A stretch of 64,000 nucleotides of DNA from a bacterium (GTDB lineage Bacteria; Hydrothermota; UBA3073; JACQXS01; JAQTXJ01). The notes beneath the pieces were generated by a model. It had not been told where the DNA came from, ran no database searches, and worked only from the letters and a program-made list of their open reading frames with translations. The stretch spans positions 292,756 to 356,755 of the forward strand of contig JAQUPX010000002.1 in the NCBI GenBank assembly GCA_028716385.1, given 5' to 3'. A program made the position numbers and the translations under genes. Positions 26,644 through 35,132 of this stretch are shown piece by piece. Numbering within the stretch: position 1 is the stretch's first letter; every line of letters begins with the position of its first letter.

Positions 26644-29600
26644 ATGAATCATTTATATCTTAAAAAATATTTACTTAAACTTTTATACACATTATTCCTA
26701 TTCTTCTTGTTATACCCCCATACTCTATTCGCTGAAGAAATAACAAAAGAAATACGATTCAATAAATCTTCTTTATCCGGCAAAGAAATTAATGGATACC
26801 AATTATTATCTTTAAAACCGGATAAACTAACTCCTGGTGCAATATTACATACTACAGAAGCAGGTTCGCCGATGTTACCTTTTTATGAAATTCATATACT
26901 AATTCCACAAGATGCTACTGTAAACTCTTTAGAAGTAACTTCTACCAACAATGAAAAACTACCGGATAAATATCTTTTATTCCCTTCTCAACGTCCCCAA
27001 CCACTAATTTATAATATTCCCGCTCCTAAATTTATTTCTCCCAATCCCGCAATTTACAAGTCATCTATACACTATCCCGGTAATCTAGCAAAGCTTGTAG
27101 GGACAGGAAACAAAGGAGGATATAAAATTGCAAGCATCTTAATTTATCCTATCCAATACATTCCATTGGAAAAACAAGTTATATTTTATTCCTCCATAAA
27201 AATAAAACTAACCTACAATCACAACTCCCAAACTAACCTTTTGACCCCATTTCAAAAGAATATAATTAAACAGGAAATTAAAAATACAGTATTAAATCCT
27301 GAAAATATAGAACTGTATGCACCTTATACAGCAAGCAAACAGAATGAAATTCCATATTGTATAATAACTAATAATGCCTTATCCGTCGAATTTCAACGGC
27401 TTGCAGACTGGAAAACCCGTAAAGGAGTTAATTCTAAAGTTATGATTGTAGATTCTATTTACAGCACTTTTTCCGGAACGGACAGACAGGCTAAAATTCG
27501 TGAATTTATAAAATACGCTTATACCAACTGGGGAACTCAGTACTTTTTATTAGGAGGACAGTGTGATTTCGAGAACAATGAAGAAATTGTCCCACGAAGA
27601 GATGCTTTTTGTATTAATACAGGAATAAGTCCTTATGTAGATGGAGACACCTTGCCCTCTGACCTTTACTACTCTGATTTAGATGGGACATGGGATAAAA
27701 ACGGGAATGGCACATACGGAGAAATGGACGACAGTATAGACCTTTATTCGGATGTATATGTTGGCAGAGCTCCTGCAAAAGATATAAATCAGGCAAAGAT
27801 ATTTGTAGATAAAGTCCTTGCATACGAAAAAAATCCACTTAAAGGATATGCAAAAAAGATATTACTTGTAGGCGCAGAATTATGGCCATCGAATAATTAT
27901 AACGGAGATATAGTTAGTGACTCAATAATATTTATTACCCCATCAGACTGGTCAAAAGGCAAATTATATTACAAAGACGGTAATTTATCACGGGATGCAA
28001 TTGTTGACTCTGTTAATGCCGGATTTGGACTTATCCATTATGCGGCACATGGCGGTCCTCCCGTAATGAGAGTCGCAGGCGAAAGTTTCTCAATCCCTTA
28101 TGTAGATATTCTTAACAATATTAATAAATTTGGTATTCACAATGCAATTTCCTGCTTTACAGGAGCATTAGATGAAGTGAACAGTACTGAGTATAATTAT
28201 GATTGTCTTGCAGAACATATAGTAAATAACCCCAACGGCGGAGGCGTAGCCTCCATTATGAATACACGATATGGTTGGGGAACTCCTCCGACAATGGGTA
28301 TGGCTGAGTTGTTGGACGTTGAATTTTATAACCAATTATTTAACTCGGAAACTTATCACCTCGGTATTGCTCATGCCCTTTCTAAAAACCCATACTGCGG
28401 TATAGCTCAAACAGATACCTTCTGGAGATATTCTATTTATGAATTAACATTATTTGGAGACCCGGAATTACCAATCTGGACAAAAGATCCGGAAAATCTG
28501 GCGGTTAGTTATCTATCTACTATCGGGACGGGTTCACAAAATTTTAATGTACATTGCTCGCACAATAGCAGCCCTAAGGAAAGCATATTCGTATGCCTTA
28601 TGAAAGGAACTGAAATCTATAAAACAGGATATACAAATTCGGCAGGCAATGTGATATTTAATATTTCTCCTACAATACCGGGTAATATGTATGTAACGGC
28701 AACTGCCCATAATTTTTATCCTTACGAAGGGACATCTACTGTGGTGGGACAGGGACCGTATGTTAGTTATAAAAATCATAACATTATAGATAACATAGGG
28801 AATAGAGACAGTACCGCTAATCCGGGAGAAACAATAGATTTATACCTTACATTATGGAACCCGGGAAGTACAACAGCCTCAAGTGTTAATGGAATAATTA
28901 CAATAAACGATACTCTTGTTTCTAGCATATCCGATACAATTCAAAACTATGGGAACATTTTATCAAAAGATAGTAGTATAAGTTCAGGAACATATAAAAT
29001 CTCAATTTCACCCAATACCCCTGATATGCATACCATAAAAATTGGTATAAAAATCACTGACAATTCATCAAATACCTGGTATGATAGTTTAAATATTCAG
29101 GTTGCTACACCAAAACCTGTTTACCAGTCCTACTTGCTTAATGACTCAGACGGTAGCACTCCTAATGGATATTTAGACCCGGACGAAGAAGCAAAAATTA
29201 CACCCCGTGTCAAAAATACAGGGACCGGCAATCTGGATTCTGTAAAAGCAGTTTTAAGAACAATAAGTCCCTATGCAACAATTATGGATTCCGTATCAAC
29301 TTTTGGCAAAATGCCTAACACTGAAACCAAAAACGGAACACCTTTTAAGGTTAAAACAACTTCAAGCATTAATGTCGGAGACAGCATAGTCTTTGCAATA
29401 CAAACAATAGGATGGAACGGTATAATGCAATACTTAAATTCAGACACGATTATTTTAAAAATTGGTATTCCCGGAGTAATGTATGCCGACCACAATGTAG
29501 GAAACATCCAATATACCGTTACTTGTAATGGTATATGTGGATTTACAAAACAAAACGGGGAAGGAAATGGATTAAAATACCCACCTAACGGGCATAATCT

Positions 29601-30645
29601 TTTATGGATAGGCTCATTGTGGGTTGGAAATTCCCCTAATTATGTGGTAAATAGAGATTTCAATGCGGAAGGAACAGGAGATTGGAAAGAAACCTCAACC
29701 CCGGATGGAAAATTACGGATTGGTGGGAACAAATTCTCCAACCAGGATGGAATTGCCATTTATAATGATGCAAATCACCCTACTCCAAAAAACATAACCG
29801 TAACTCAATTATCATCAGCTTGGTCTACCTCTCCTTATAATGATTTTGTGGTTATTAAATATAAAATAACAAATAATGGAACTGCAACAGTCAATAATCT
29901 TTATGCAGGACAATATATGGACTTTGACGTAGATACATTAAATTCACTAAAAGATAAAGTCGGGATAGATAACTCCAGACATCTGATATATCAATACACA
30001 AAGGCAAATTCTAAATGTACCGGTATAAAGTTAATAAGCCCAATTACCCCTACAAATTTGAGTGGTGTCAATAGCGTAACGTATATGTACCCGGAATGGT
30101 TTATTCAAGACAGTACTAAAATTAAATTTCTTAATGGAAGTTTAACGTCTACCATTCTTGACACAGCAGATGATTGGGGAATACTTGCTTCGGCAGGACC
30201 CTTTAATCTGGATGCAGGGAAAGACACAACAATATCATTTGCAATTATTGGAGGGGACAGCATCGCAGACTTAAAATACAATAGCGATATGGCAGGAGTA
30301 ATTATCGGCATAGAGGATAAAGAAAAAAATACACCATTGATCTATAAACTATATCCCTGTATGCCAAATCCGACAAAAAACAAAGCTTTTATAATATATT
30401 CTGTACCCAAAATATCAGAAGTAAAAATCATAATTTATGATATAACCGGAAGAATTACAAAAAATTTCTTATTTAAAGGCGTACTTCCGGGATTACACAG
30501 TACATTATGGGATGGGACTAATTTACACGGGAATAAAGTATCAACGGGAGTCTATTTTATACATTTTATATCTAAGGCGGAGGATTCTCAACATCAGGAT
30601 GAAAATGAGGTTAAATATAGAAATAAATTAATAATTATACGATAA
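26644..30645 (+). CDS. Gingipain-like C25 family cysteine peptidase with sorting domain
   Basis: A 1333-residue exported endopeptidase. A signal peptide of about 30 residues is followed by a propeptide-like region to about 235. The caspase-fold C25 catalytic domain follows, with the His in LIHYAAHGGPP near residue 469 and the nucleophile Cys in NAISCFTGALDE near residue 504. YFLLGGQCDFE and VYVGRAPAKD are further family segments. Residues about 650-1250 are Ig-like and CARDB-like beta domains. The end is a sorting domain (LYPCMPNPTKNKAFIIYSVP, then VKIIIYDITGR and GVYFIHFIS). Gingipains of Porphyromonas are type IX cargo. A -10-like TATACT ends 9 bases before the ATG with no ribosome site. 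Specificity (Arg or Lys) is not predictable. Confidence 0.9.
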   Translation: MNHLYLKKYLLKLLYTLFLFFLLYPHTLFAEEITKEIRFNKSSLSGKEINGYQLLSLKPDKLTPGAILHTTEAGSPMLPFYEIHILIPQDATVNSLEVTSTNNEKLPDKYLLFPSQRPQPLIYNIPAPKFISPNPAIYKSSIHYPGNLAKLVGTGNKGGYKIASILIYPIQYIPLEKQVIFYSSIKIKLTYNHNSQTNLLTPFQKNIIKQEIKNTVLNPENIELYAPYTASKQNEIPYCIITNNALSVEFQRLADWKTRKGVNSKVMIVDSIYSTFSGTDRQAKIREFIKYAYTNWGTQYFLLGGQCDFENNEEIVPRRDAFCINTGISPYVDGDTLPSDLYYSDLDGTWDKNGNGTYGEMDDSIDLYSDVYVGRAPAKDINQAKIFVDKVLAYEKNPLKGYAKKILLVGAELWPSNNYNGDIVSDSIIFITPSDWSKGKLYYKDGNLSRDAIVDSVNAGFGLIHYAAHGGPPVMRVAGESFSIPYVDILNNINKFGIHNAISCFTGALDEVNSTEYNYDCLAEHIVNNPNGGGVASIMNTRYGWGTPPTMGMAELLDVEFYNQLFNSETYHLGIAHALSKNPYCGIAQTDTFWRYSIYELTLFGDPELPIWTKDPENLAVSYLSTIGTGSQNFNVHCSHNSSPKESIFVCLMKGTEIYKTGYTNSAGNVIFNISPTIPGNMYVTATAHNFYPYEGTSTVVGQGPYVSYKNHNIIDNIGNRDSTANPGETIDLYLTLWNPGSTTASSVNGIITINDTLVSSISDTIQNYGNILSKDSSISSGTYKISISPNTPDMHTIKIGIKITDNSSNTWYDSLNIQVATPKPVYQSYLLNDSDGSTPNGYLDPDEEAKITPRVKNTGTGNLDSVKAVLRTISPYATIMDSVSTFGKMPNTETKNGTPFKVKTTSSINVGDSIVFAIQTIGWNGIMQYLNSDTIILKIGIPGVMYADHNVGNIQYTVTCNGICGFTKQNGEGNGLKYPPNGHNLLWIGSLWVGNSPNYVVNRDFNAEGTGDWKETSTPDGKLRIGGNKFSNQDGIAIYNDANHPTPKNITVTQLSSAWSTSPYNDFVVIKYKITNNGTATVNNLYAGQYMDFDVDTLNSLKDKVGIDNSRHLIYQYTKANSKCTGIKLISPITPTNLSGVNSVTYMYPEWFIQDSTKIKFLNGSLTSTILDTADDWGILASAGPFNLDAGKDTTISFAIIGGDSIADLKYNSDMAGVIIGIEDKEKNTPLIYKLYPCMPNPTKNKAFIIYSVPKISEVKIIIYDITGRITKNFLFKGVLPGLHSTLWDGTNLHGNKVSTGVYFIHFISKAEDSQHQDENEVKYRNKLIIIR

Positions 30646-30680
30646 TATCAAGTATATTTATACAAAGTGAGAATTTTCCC

Positions 30681-30709
30681 TTGACTTTTTAATTATTATT
30701 AAGTATAAA
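30681..30709 (+). promoter_or_regulatory. Strong sigma70-like promoter
   Basis: TTGACT (30681-30686), 17 bases, TATAAA (30704-30709). The ATG at 30723 is 13 bases beyond, with no Shine-Dalgarno between them, so the mRNA leader would be about 7 bases. Confidence 0.65.
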
Positions 30710-30722
30710 ACTCCATAAAAAA

Positions 30723-31127
30723 ATGGCAATAGTAGAAGGATATAATTTACCCGATAATCTTTATTATCACGAAAATGGAACATGGGTAAAATTACAAGGA
30801 GAAAATGTAAGAATAGGGGTAACGGACTTTTATCAGAAATTAGCAGGAAAAATAACTTACCTTGATTTCCCCTTTGAAAACGATGAACTAATCCAGGGAG
30901 ACCCCTGTGGTCGAATTCAATTCGACAAACTTATAGCTCCCGTTTCTGGCACAGTTATTACAGTAAATCAAGAATTGGAAGATAATCTTAGTGTCATCAA
31001 TAAAGAACCTTACGGTAGTGGTTGGATAATAATTGTTAGAACTTCAAACATAGACGAAGAATTAAAAAACCTATATCACGGAGAAAAAGCAGTAGAGTGG
31101 TTAAAAAATAAAATTGCAAGTAAATAA
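30723..31127 (+). CDS. GcvH-like lipoyl-domain protein with shortened attachment loop
   Basis: This 134-residue protein follows the glycine cleavage H protein from end to end: YYHENGTWVKLQGENVRIGVT, DFYQKLAGKITYLDFP, then APVSGTVITVNQELEDNLSVI and PYGSGWIIIVR. In GcvH the lipoylated Lys is in ESVKAVSDVYAP. Here the matching stretch is QFDKLIAP, four residues shorter, so K69 is the only candidate and its loop is truncated. It may be a lipoyl or acyl carrier for another enzyme, or may not be lipoylated. No gcvT or gcvP genes are near. It is the first gene of a pair with a dipeptide epimerase and has a strong promoter without a ribosome site. Confidence 0.7.
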   Translation: MAIVEGYNLPDNLYYHENGTWVKLQGENVRIGVTDFYQKLAGKITYLDFPFENDELIQGDPCGRIQFDKLIAPVSGTVITVNQELEDNLSVINKEPYGSGWIIIVRTSNIDEELKNLYHGEKAVEWLKNKIASK

Positions 31128-31153
31128 TTCCCCTTATCAGGAGGTTGAACAAA

Positions 31154-32227
31154 ATGAAGATTACAAAAGTAAACGTAAAACCTATACTTTTACCCTTAAA
31201 AGTTCCATTTAAGATTGCTCTTGGAGAAGATGTTGAATACGAAGGCGTAGTTGTAGAAATAGAAACCGACAATGGTTTAACCGGCATTGGAGAAATTTCA
31301 CCTTCTCATAGAATTACGGGTGAAACAGTAGGAGCTTCAATCAGTATAATGCAAACCGACATAATACCACAAATTATGGACGAAAATCCTTTATTCATAG
31401 AAAAACTAATGGATAAAGTCAACGCGAGAATTATATTTAATCCAAGCGTAAAATGTGCAGTTGATATTGCATTACACGATATACTCGGAAAATACCTTGG
31501 TATGCCATTAAAAACCATACTTGGGGGATTTAGAGAATCTATAACAACTTCTATTACTATAGGTATAAAGTCTATACCGGAAACTATAGAAGAAGGAAAA
31601 AGCTTTGTAACAAACGGAGCAAAAGTAATAAAAGTGAAAATTGGACTAACACCCGAAGAAGATATAGAAAAAATAAGACTACTCCGTGAAGAACTTGGTT
31701 ACAAGATAGCTATACGAATTGATGCTAATCAAGGATACGAACCACGCACCGCAGTAAAAGTGTTACGGCAACTTGAAAAATATGAAATTGAATTCGTAGA
31801 ACAACCTGTTGCTTACTGGGATATAAAAGGATTAAAATTCGTAAAAAATAATACTGATATCCCTGTTATGGCAGATGAAAGCATACATTCTATTTATGAC
31901 GCAATAAACTTAATCCATGAAGAAGCCTGTGATTTATTCAATATCAAACTAATGAAAGCCGGTGGAATAAAAGCAGGAGCAAAAATTGCAGCAATTGCAG
32001 AAAGCGCAGGAATTCCATGTATGATAGGATGTATGGTAGAGACAAAAATTGGCATCGCAGCTGCAACGCACTTAGCGCTTGCCACAAAAAACATCAAATA
32101 CGCTGACCTTGACGGACATTTAATGTTACGAAAAGATGTAGTTGAAGGTGGAGTTTTTACGGAAAACGGTGAAAATAAGGTAACTGAAAAATCAGGATTA
32201 GGCGTAACGATGATAGAAAATAATTAA
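31154..32227 (+). CDS. L-Ala-D/L-Glu epimerase-like dipeptide epimerase (enolase superfamily)
   Basis: An enolase-superfamily enzyme of the muconate-lactonizing subgroup, which epimerises dipeptides such as L-Ala-D-Glu from peptidoglycan recycling. The catalytic KxK is K160-V-K162. Metal ligands are D190 (IRIDANQGY), E216 (FVEQPV) and D241 (MADES), and K265 is the second catalytic Lys. At 357 aa it is full length. I chose the ATG at 31154 because AGGAGGT lies about 9 bases upstream; an in-frame TTG at 31145 overlaps that site. Cytoplasmic. It follows the GcvH-like gene by 26 bp. Exact dipeptide specificity is not predictable. Confidence 0.88.
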   Translation: MKITKVNVKPILLPLKVPFKIALGEDVEYEGVVVEIETDNGLTGIGEISPSHRITGETVGASISIMQTDIIPQIMDENPLFIEKLMDKVNARIIFNPSVKCAVDIALHDILGKYLGMPLKTILGGFRESITTSITIGIKSIPETIEEGKSFVTNGAKVIKVKIGLTPEEDIEKIRLLREELGYKIAIRIDANQGYEPRTAVKVLRQLEKYEIEFVEQPVAYWDIKGLKFVKNNTDIPVMADESIHSIYDAINLIHEEACDLFNIKLMKAGGIKAGAKIAAIAESAGIPCMIGCMVETKIGIAAATHLALATKNIKYADLDGHLMLRKDVVEGGVFTENGENKVTEKSGLGVTMIENN

Positions 32228-32311
32228 TTTTAAACAGGCATCTTATTTTTTGTTCTCTCTCGGTTTTCAACTCTGCGGTGAGAATTTCTTTTAGCTGTTG
32301 TTTGTTTTTTA

Positions 32312-32385
32312 TGGCGACGGAGGGATTCGGACCCCCGACACAAGGATTATGATTCCTCTGCTCTGACCAACTGAGCTACGCCGCC
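32312..32385 (-). tRNA. tRNA-Met (CAT anticodon), probably elongator
   Basis: The minus strand folds as a full cloverleaf. The acceptor stem is GGCGGCG with CGTCGCC (one G-T pair), the D arm is GCTCAGTTGGTCAGAGC, and the anticodon stem GAGGA/TCCTT encloses loop ATCATAA, giving CAT. The T arm is GGGGGTCCGAATCCCTC. No CCA is encoded. A perfect acceptor pair at position 1 and the elongator-like body argue against initiator tRNA. A CAT anticodon modified to read Ile remains possible. Confidence 0.9.
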
Positions 32386-32555
32386 ATTTGTATTCATATA
32401 AAAAATCAACTATTACATTAAATTATTTTTTTCTTCTTGTCAATTGTTAACTTTTTTCTTGTATATAGAACCATATAAACATCCTCAAAGTTCTATATAA
32501 ATTAGGATTTTAAATAATAGGGACAAAATTCAATTATATTCCTAATGGATTTCTA
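32386..32555. other. AT-rich intergenic stretch
   Basis: No gene or clear hairpin is seen between the tRNA and the desulfoferrodoxin gene. The 84 bases on the other side of the tRNA (32228-32311) also look empty. Confidence 0.4.
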
Positions 32556-32933
32556 TCACACAGATTTCCAAAATCCGTGCACATTACAATAAACTCTTGC
32601 CAATATACTATCAGAGTTCGTATTAAATTCCACTTCAGGTTTGTCTCCGGGTTTCAAAAACTTTAGAAGAGTGCCTTCTCCGGTAACCAGCTCTACCCAT
32701 TCTATATAATGTTTTTCTTCCATAGGATGAGGAATCGAACCAACTTTAACCTTTATTGTATTTCCGGATTTTTCTACTACGGGAATATGTTTTTCCTTTC
32801 CAACATCTTCTGTCTTTTCTTTCAATAACTCCATTGGTTTCCCGCAGCAAACAAGAATTCCACCACCAACATGCAATACTTCTACAATATTTCCACAAAC
32901 ACTGCATTTATATGTCTGAAGTCTTTCTATCAT
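32556..32933 (-). CDS. dfx: Desulfoferrodoxin (superoxide reductase)
   Basis: This 125-residue iron protein reduces superoxide to hydrogen peroxide in anaerobes using electrons from rubredoxin. The N-terminal rubredoxin-like centre has C10, C13, C29 and C30 (YKCSVCG ... LVCCGKPM). The catalytic iron site has H49 (KHIPVV), H69, H75 (EEKHYIEW), C116 and H119 (CNVHGFW). This makes it a two-iron class I/II type enzyme. Its start overlaps the iscU stop. It is the last gene of the minus-strand redox run, about 2.7 kb downstream of the rubredoxin gene. Cytoplasmic. Confidence 0.96.
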   Translation of the reverse strand: MIERLQTYKCSVCGNIVEVLHVGGGILVCCGKPMELLKEKTEDVGKEKHIPVVEKSGNTIKVKVGSIPHPMEEKHYIEWVELVTGEGTLLKFLKPGDKPEVEFNTNSDSILARVYCNVHGFWKSV

Positions 32934-33346
32934 TTTGCCCCCTTACCATCAGTATCGGATCCAGCTTTGCCGGACTTTGTTTGATAATCTTTAATCGCCT
33001 CGTGAAGAGCATCAGCCGCAAGATTAGAACAATGCATCTTCTGGGGAGGCAAACCTTCAAGTTCATTAGCCACATCGTTACGGGTTATTTTCATAGCCTC
33101 ATCAATGTGTTTCCCTTTAGCCATTTCCGTTACCATACTGCTGGTAGCTATCGCGGAACCACATCCAAAAGTCCTGAACTTTATATCCGTTATAATATCA
33201 TTTTCTACTTTGATGTATATTTCCATTAAATCCCCGCAAACCGGGTTTCCAACTTTCCCATATCCATCGGCATTTTCTATAACGCCTACATTCCTTGGAT
33301 TCTGGAAATGATCCATAACTTTTCCGGTATAGCCTATTTGTGCCAT
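32930..33346 (-). CDS. iscU: Iron-sulfur cluster scaffold protein IscU/NifU-like
   Basis: A scaffold on which [2Fe-2S] clusters are built. The three cluster Cys are present: C37 in NPVCGD (with the conserved Asp D39), C62 in TFGCGSA and C106 in MHCSNLA. At 138 aa it ends in a Lys/Asp/Gly-rich tail that ordinary IscU lacks. There is no LPPVK motif as such; ELEGLPPQK occupies that position, so interaction with an HscA-type chaperone is doubtful. GGGGGG lies 8 bases before the ATG. It follows a NifS-like gene that lacks the PLP lysine. Such a pair resembles the IscS/IscU pair known from Archaeoglobus. Confidence 0.93.
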   Translation of the reverse strand: MAQIGYTGKVMDHFQNPRNVGVIENADGYGKVGNPVCGDLMEIYIKVENDIITDIKFRTFGCGSAIATSSMVTEMAKGKHIDEAMKITRNDVANELEGLPPQKMHCSNLAADALHEAIKDYQTKSGKAGSDTDGKGAK

Positions 33347-33361
33347 ACAAATCCCCCCTTT

Positions 33362-34513
33362 CTATAATGGTGATAATTTTCTCAATCTTTCCACCGTTTC
33401 TCTTACCGCTTTTACCACAACAGGTATTTCTTCCGTATTATTTGCACGTCCAAGCGTAAGGACCATTGAACCATGAGCTTCTTCGTGTTTTAAACCTATT
33501 GCCAGTAAAGTATGCGACGGTTCCAATGTTTTTGAAGAACATGCTGAACCTGTTGCTATTTGAATGCCATACATATCCATATTCAATAAAATACTTTCGC
33601 CTTCTATGCGATTAAACCTGAAACTTGCCTGATAGGGTAATCTCCGGGTAGGATGTCCCGTAAGATAAGAATTTTCTATTTTTAATACTCCATCAATAAG
33701 TTCGTCTCTCATTTTTATAAGCCTTTTTGCTTCTTCATCCATTTCTTTTTTTGCTATTTTTGAAGCTTCTCCCATACCGGCAATCGCAAGTATATTTTCG
33801 GTTCCCGAACGTATCCCCTTCTCCTGCCCTCCACCCAAAATCACCGGTTGAATTTTTATCCCCGGTTTTATATATAAAGCACCTGCTCCCTGTGGACCAT
33901 ACATATCATTAGACGATAACGTCAACAAATCTATCCCGTCTTTTTGCACATCTATCGGGATATGTCCTGCTGCCGCAGTTGCATCACTGTGAAAATAGCC
34001 GCCCATTTTATGAACCGTTTCGCTTATTTCTTTTACGGGTTCTATAGTCCCTATTTCACTGTTTGCATACATTACGGAAGTTATTACAACATCGCTGTTC
34101 AGAATATTACTTAACTTCTCAATATCTACAATGCCTTCCGAGTTTACGGGAACGGTATTAAACTCAATCCCATTTTTCAGAAGTTCTTTCATAGAATTAA
34201 GAACCGAAATGTGCTCTATATCACTGGAAACAACTCTTTTCTTCTTTTCTTTATTTCTAAACGCCACTCCTTTAATGGCTAAATTATTGGTTTCTGTCGC
34301 TCCACTGGTAAATATGATACAATTTTCATTTTCCGCATTAATAAGTTCCGCAACTTTTACTCTTGCTTCTTCAATAATTTTTTTAGCTTCTAATCCTGCA
34401 GAATGCAGAGATGAGGGATTACCAAAAGTATCTTTAAGGCATTCCCTTATAAATTCGGATACTCTCGGTTCAACAGGCCTTGCAGAAGCATTATCAAGAT
34501 ATATGTTTTTCAT
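33362..34513 (-). CDS. NifS/IscS-like protein lacking the PLP lysine
   Basis: A 383-residue fold-type I protein of the cysteine desulfurase family. Most landmarks are present: TSGATETNN near residue 69, H101 (the His that stacks on PLP), HSDA at 175-178, and the mobile-loop nucleophile C325 in ATGSACSSK. However, the segment that is normally S-x-H-K-x-YGPKG reads SSNDMYGPQG, so the Schiff-base Lys is Asp (D203) and the preceding His is Asn. A similar Lys-to-Asp change is known in Archaeoglobus fulgidus IscS, which lacks desulfurase activity but donates its Cys as a cluster ligand. I chose the ATG at 34513 (MKNIYLDNAS); an earlier in-frame start runs into dsrE. It is next to iscU. Confidence 0.88.
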   Translation of the reverse strand: MKNIYLDNASARPVEPRVSEFIRECLKDTFGNPSSLHSAGLEAKKIIEEARVKVAELINAENENCIIFTSGATETNNLAIKGVAFRNKEKKKRVVSSDIEHISVLNSMKELLKNGIEFNTVPVNSEGIVDIEKLSNILNSDVVITSVMYANSEIGTIEPVKEISETVHKMGGYFHSDATAAAGHIPIDVQKDGIDLLTLSSNDMYGPQGAGALYIKPGIKIQPVILGGGQEKGIRSGTENILAIAGMGEASKIAKKEMDEEAKRLIKMRDELIDGVLKIENSYLTGHPTRRLPYQASFRFNRIEGESILLNMDMYGIQIATGSACSSKTLEPSHTLLAIGLKHEEAHGSMVLTLGRANNTEEIPVVVKAVRETVERLRKLSPL

Positions 34514-34517
34514 TTGA

Positions 34518-34877
34518 TTAAAAACTAATAACTCTATCCGCTTCAAGAGCTAAATCATTAAGTGTTGCCGCCCCGGAAATTTTTGCTTCGGGAATAAAAT
34601 CTCCCCTTGCCATTCCGAAAAGTTGTGTGCTCTGTTCACACACAAACAACTTAACTCCGGCAGCTATTGTCTGGTCTATAAACTTCTTAACCGGAGGCAT
34701 ATTTCCTATTTTAATTTTTTCTGCCTCACCTTTTTTAACAACCGTTACTCCTTTTATAAGAAAAAATATGGATGCCTCCACATTCATAGAAGCAGCTGCA
34801 ATTGAGAGCACAAAAGGAGCATATAAACGTTCAGGCGTATCTACTCCACTGGTTTGTACATAAAGTATCTTGCTCAT
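34518..34877 (-). CDS. DsrE/DsrF-like protein
   Basis: A 119-residue DsrE-fold protein, related to subunits that relay sulfane sulfur between proteins. The N-terminal strand ILYVQTSGVDTPERLYAPF and the C-terminal GAATLNDLALEADRVISF fit the family. One central Cys is present in KLFVCEQS near residue 79, the usual position of the sulfur-carrying Cys in DsrE/TusD. It is sandwiched between a TusA-like gene and the NifS-like gene, consistent with sulfur trafficking to or around the Fe-S machinery. GGAGAAC lies just before the ATG. Partner and direction of transfer are unknown. Confidence 0.82.
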   Translation of the reverse strand: MSKILYVQTSGVDTPERLYAPFVLSIAAASMNVEASIFFLIKGVTVVKKGEAEKIKIGNMPPVKKFIDQTIAAGVKLFVCEQSTQLFGMARGDFIPEAKISGAATLNDLALEADRVISF

Positions 34878-34890
34878 AGTTCTCCTTATA

Positions 34891-35130
34891 TTAGTTAAGC
34901 TTTTTTATAAAAAAAGTCAATATCGTTTCTTCTTTTTTGAATTCAACAATCTCCTGTCCCATTCTTTTCGCCCATCTTTTTATATCTTCTTCCGCTGCAG
35001 GGTCATCCGTTGTTACTTTTAATATCTTTCCTATATCAAGCTTTTCTATTTCTTCTTTTGTCATAGCAATAGGCATAGGGCAGTAAAGCCCGATACAATC
35101 TAATTCGGCGTCCGCAGTAATATTTGACAT
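34891..35130 (-). CDS. TusA-family sulfurtransferase
   Basis: A 79-residue sulfur carrier. The hallmark is CIGLYCPMP at residues 12-20, with the active Cys C17 followed by Pro and an extra Cys at 12. The C-terminal half (GKILKVTTDDPAAEEDIKRW) is the conserved TusA fold. It should carry persulfide sulfur between enzymes. It lies between ferritin (2 bp away) and dsrE (13 bp away), on the same strand. Because the adjacent NifS lacks its PLP lysine, sulfur may come from this TusA/DsrE pair rather than from cysteine; that is inference. Confidence 0.9.
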   Translation of the reverse strand: MSNITADAELDCIGLYCPMPIAMTKEEIEKLDIGKILKVTTDDPAAEEDIKRWAKRMGQEIVEFKKEETILTFFIKKLN

Positions 35131-35132
35131 TT

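Noticed and set aside
32312..32385. Initiator tRNA or tRNA-Ile2
   Set aside because: The first acceptor pair is a G-C match, unlike initiator tRNA, and the body resembles elongator Met; lysidine-modified Ile cannot be excluded by sequence but is less likely.
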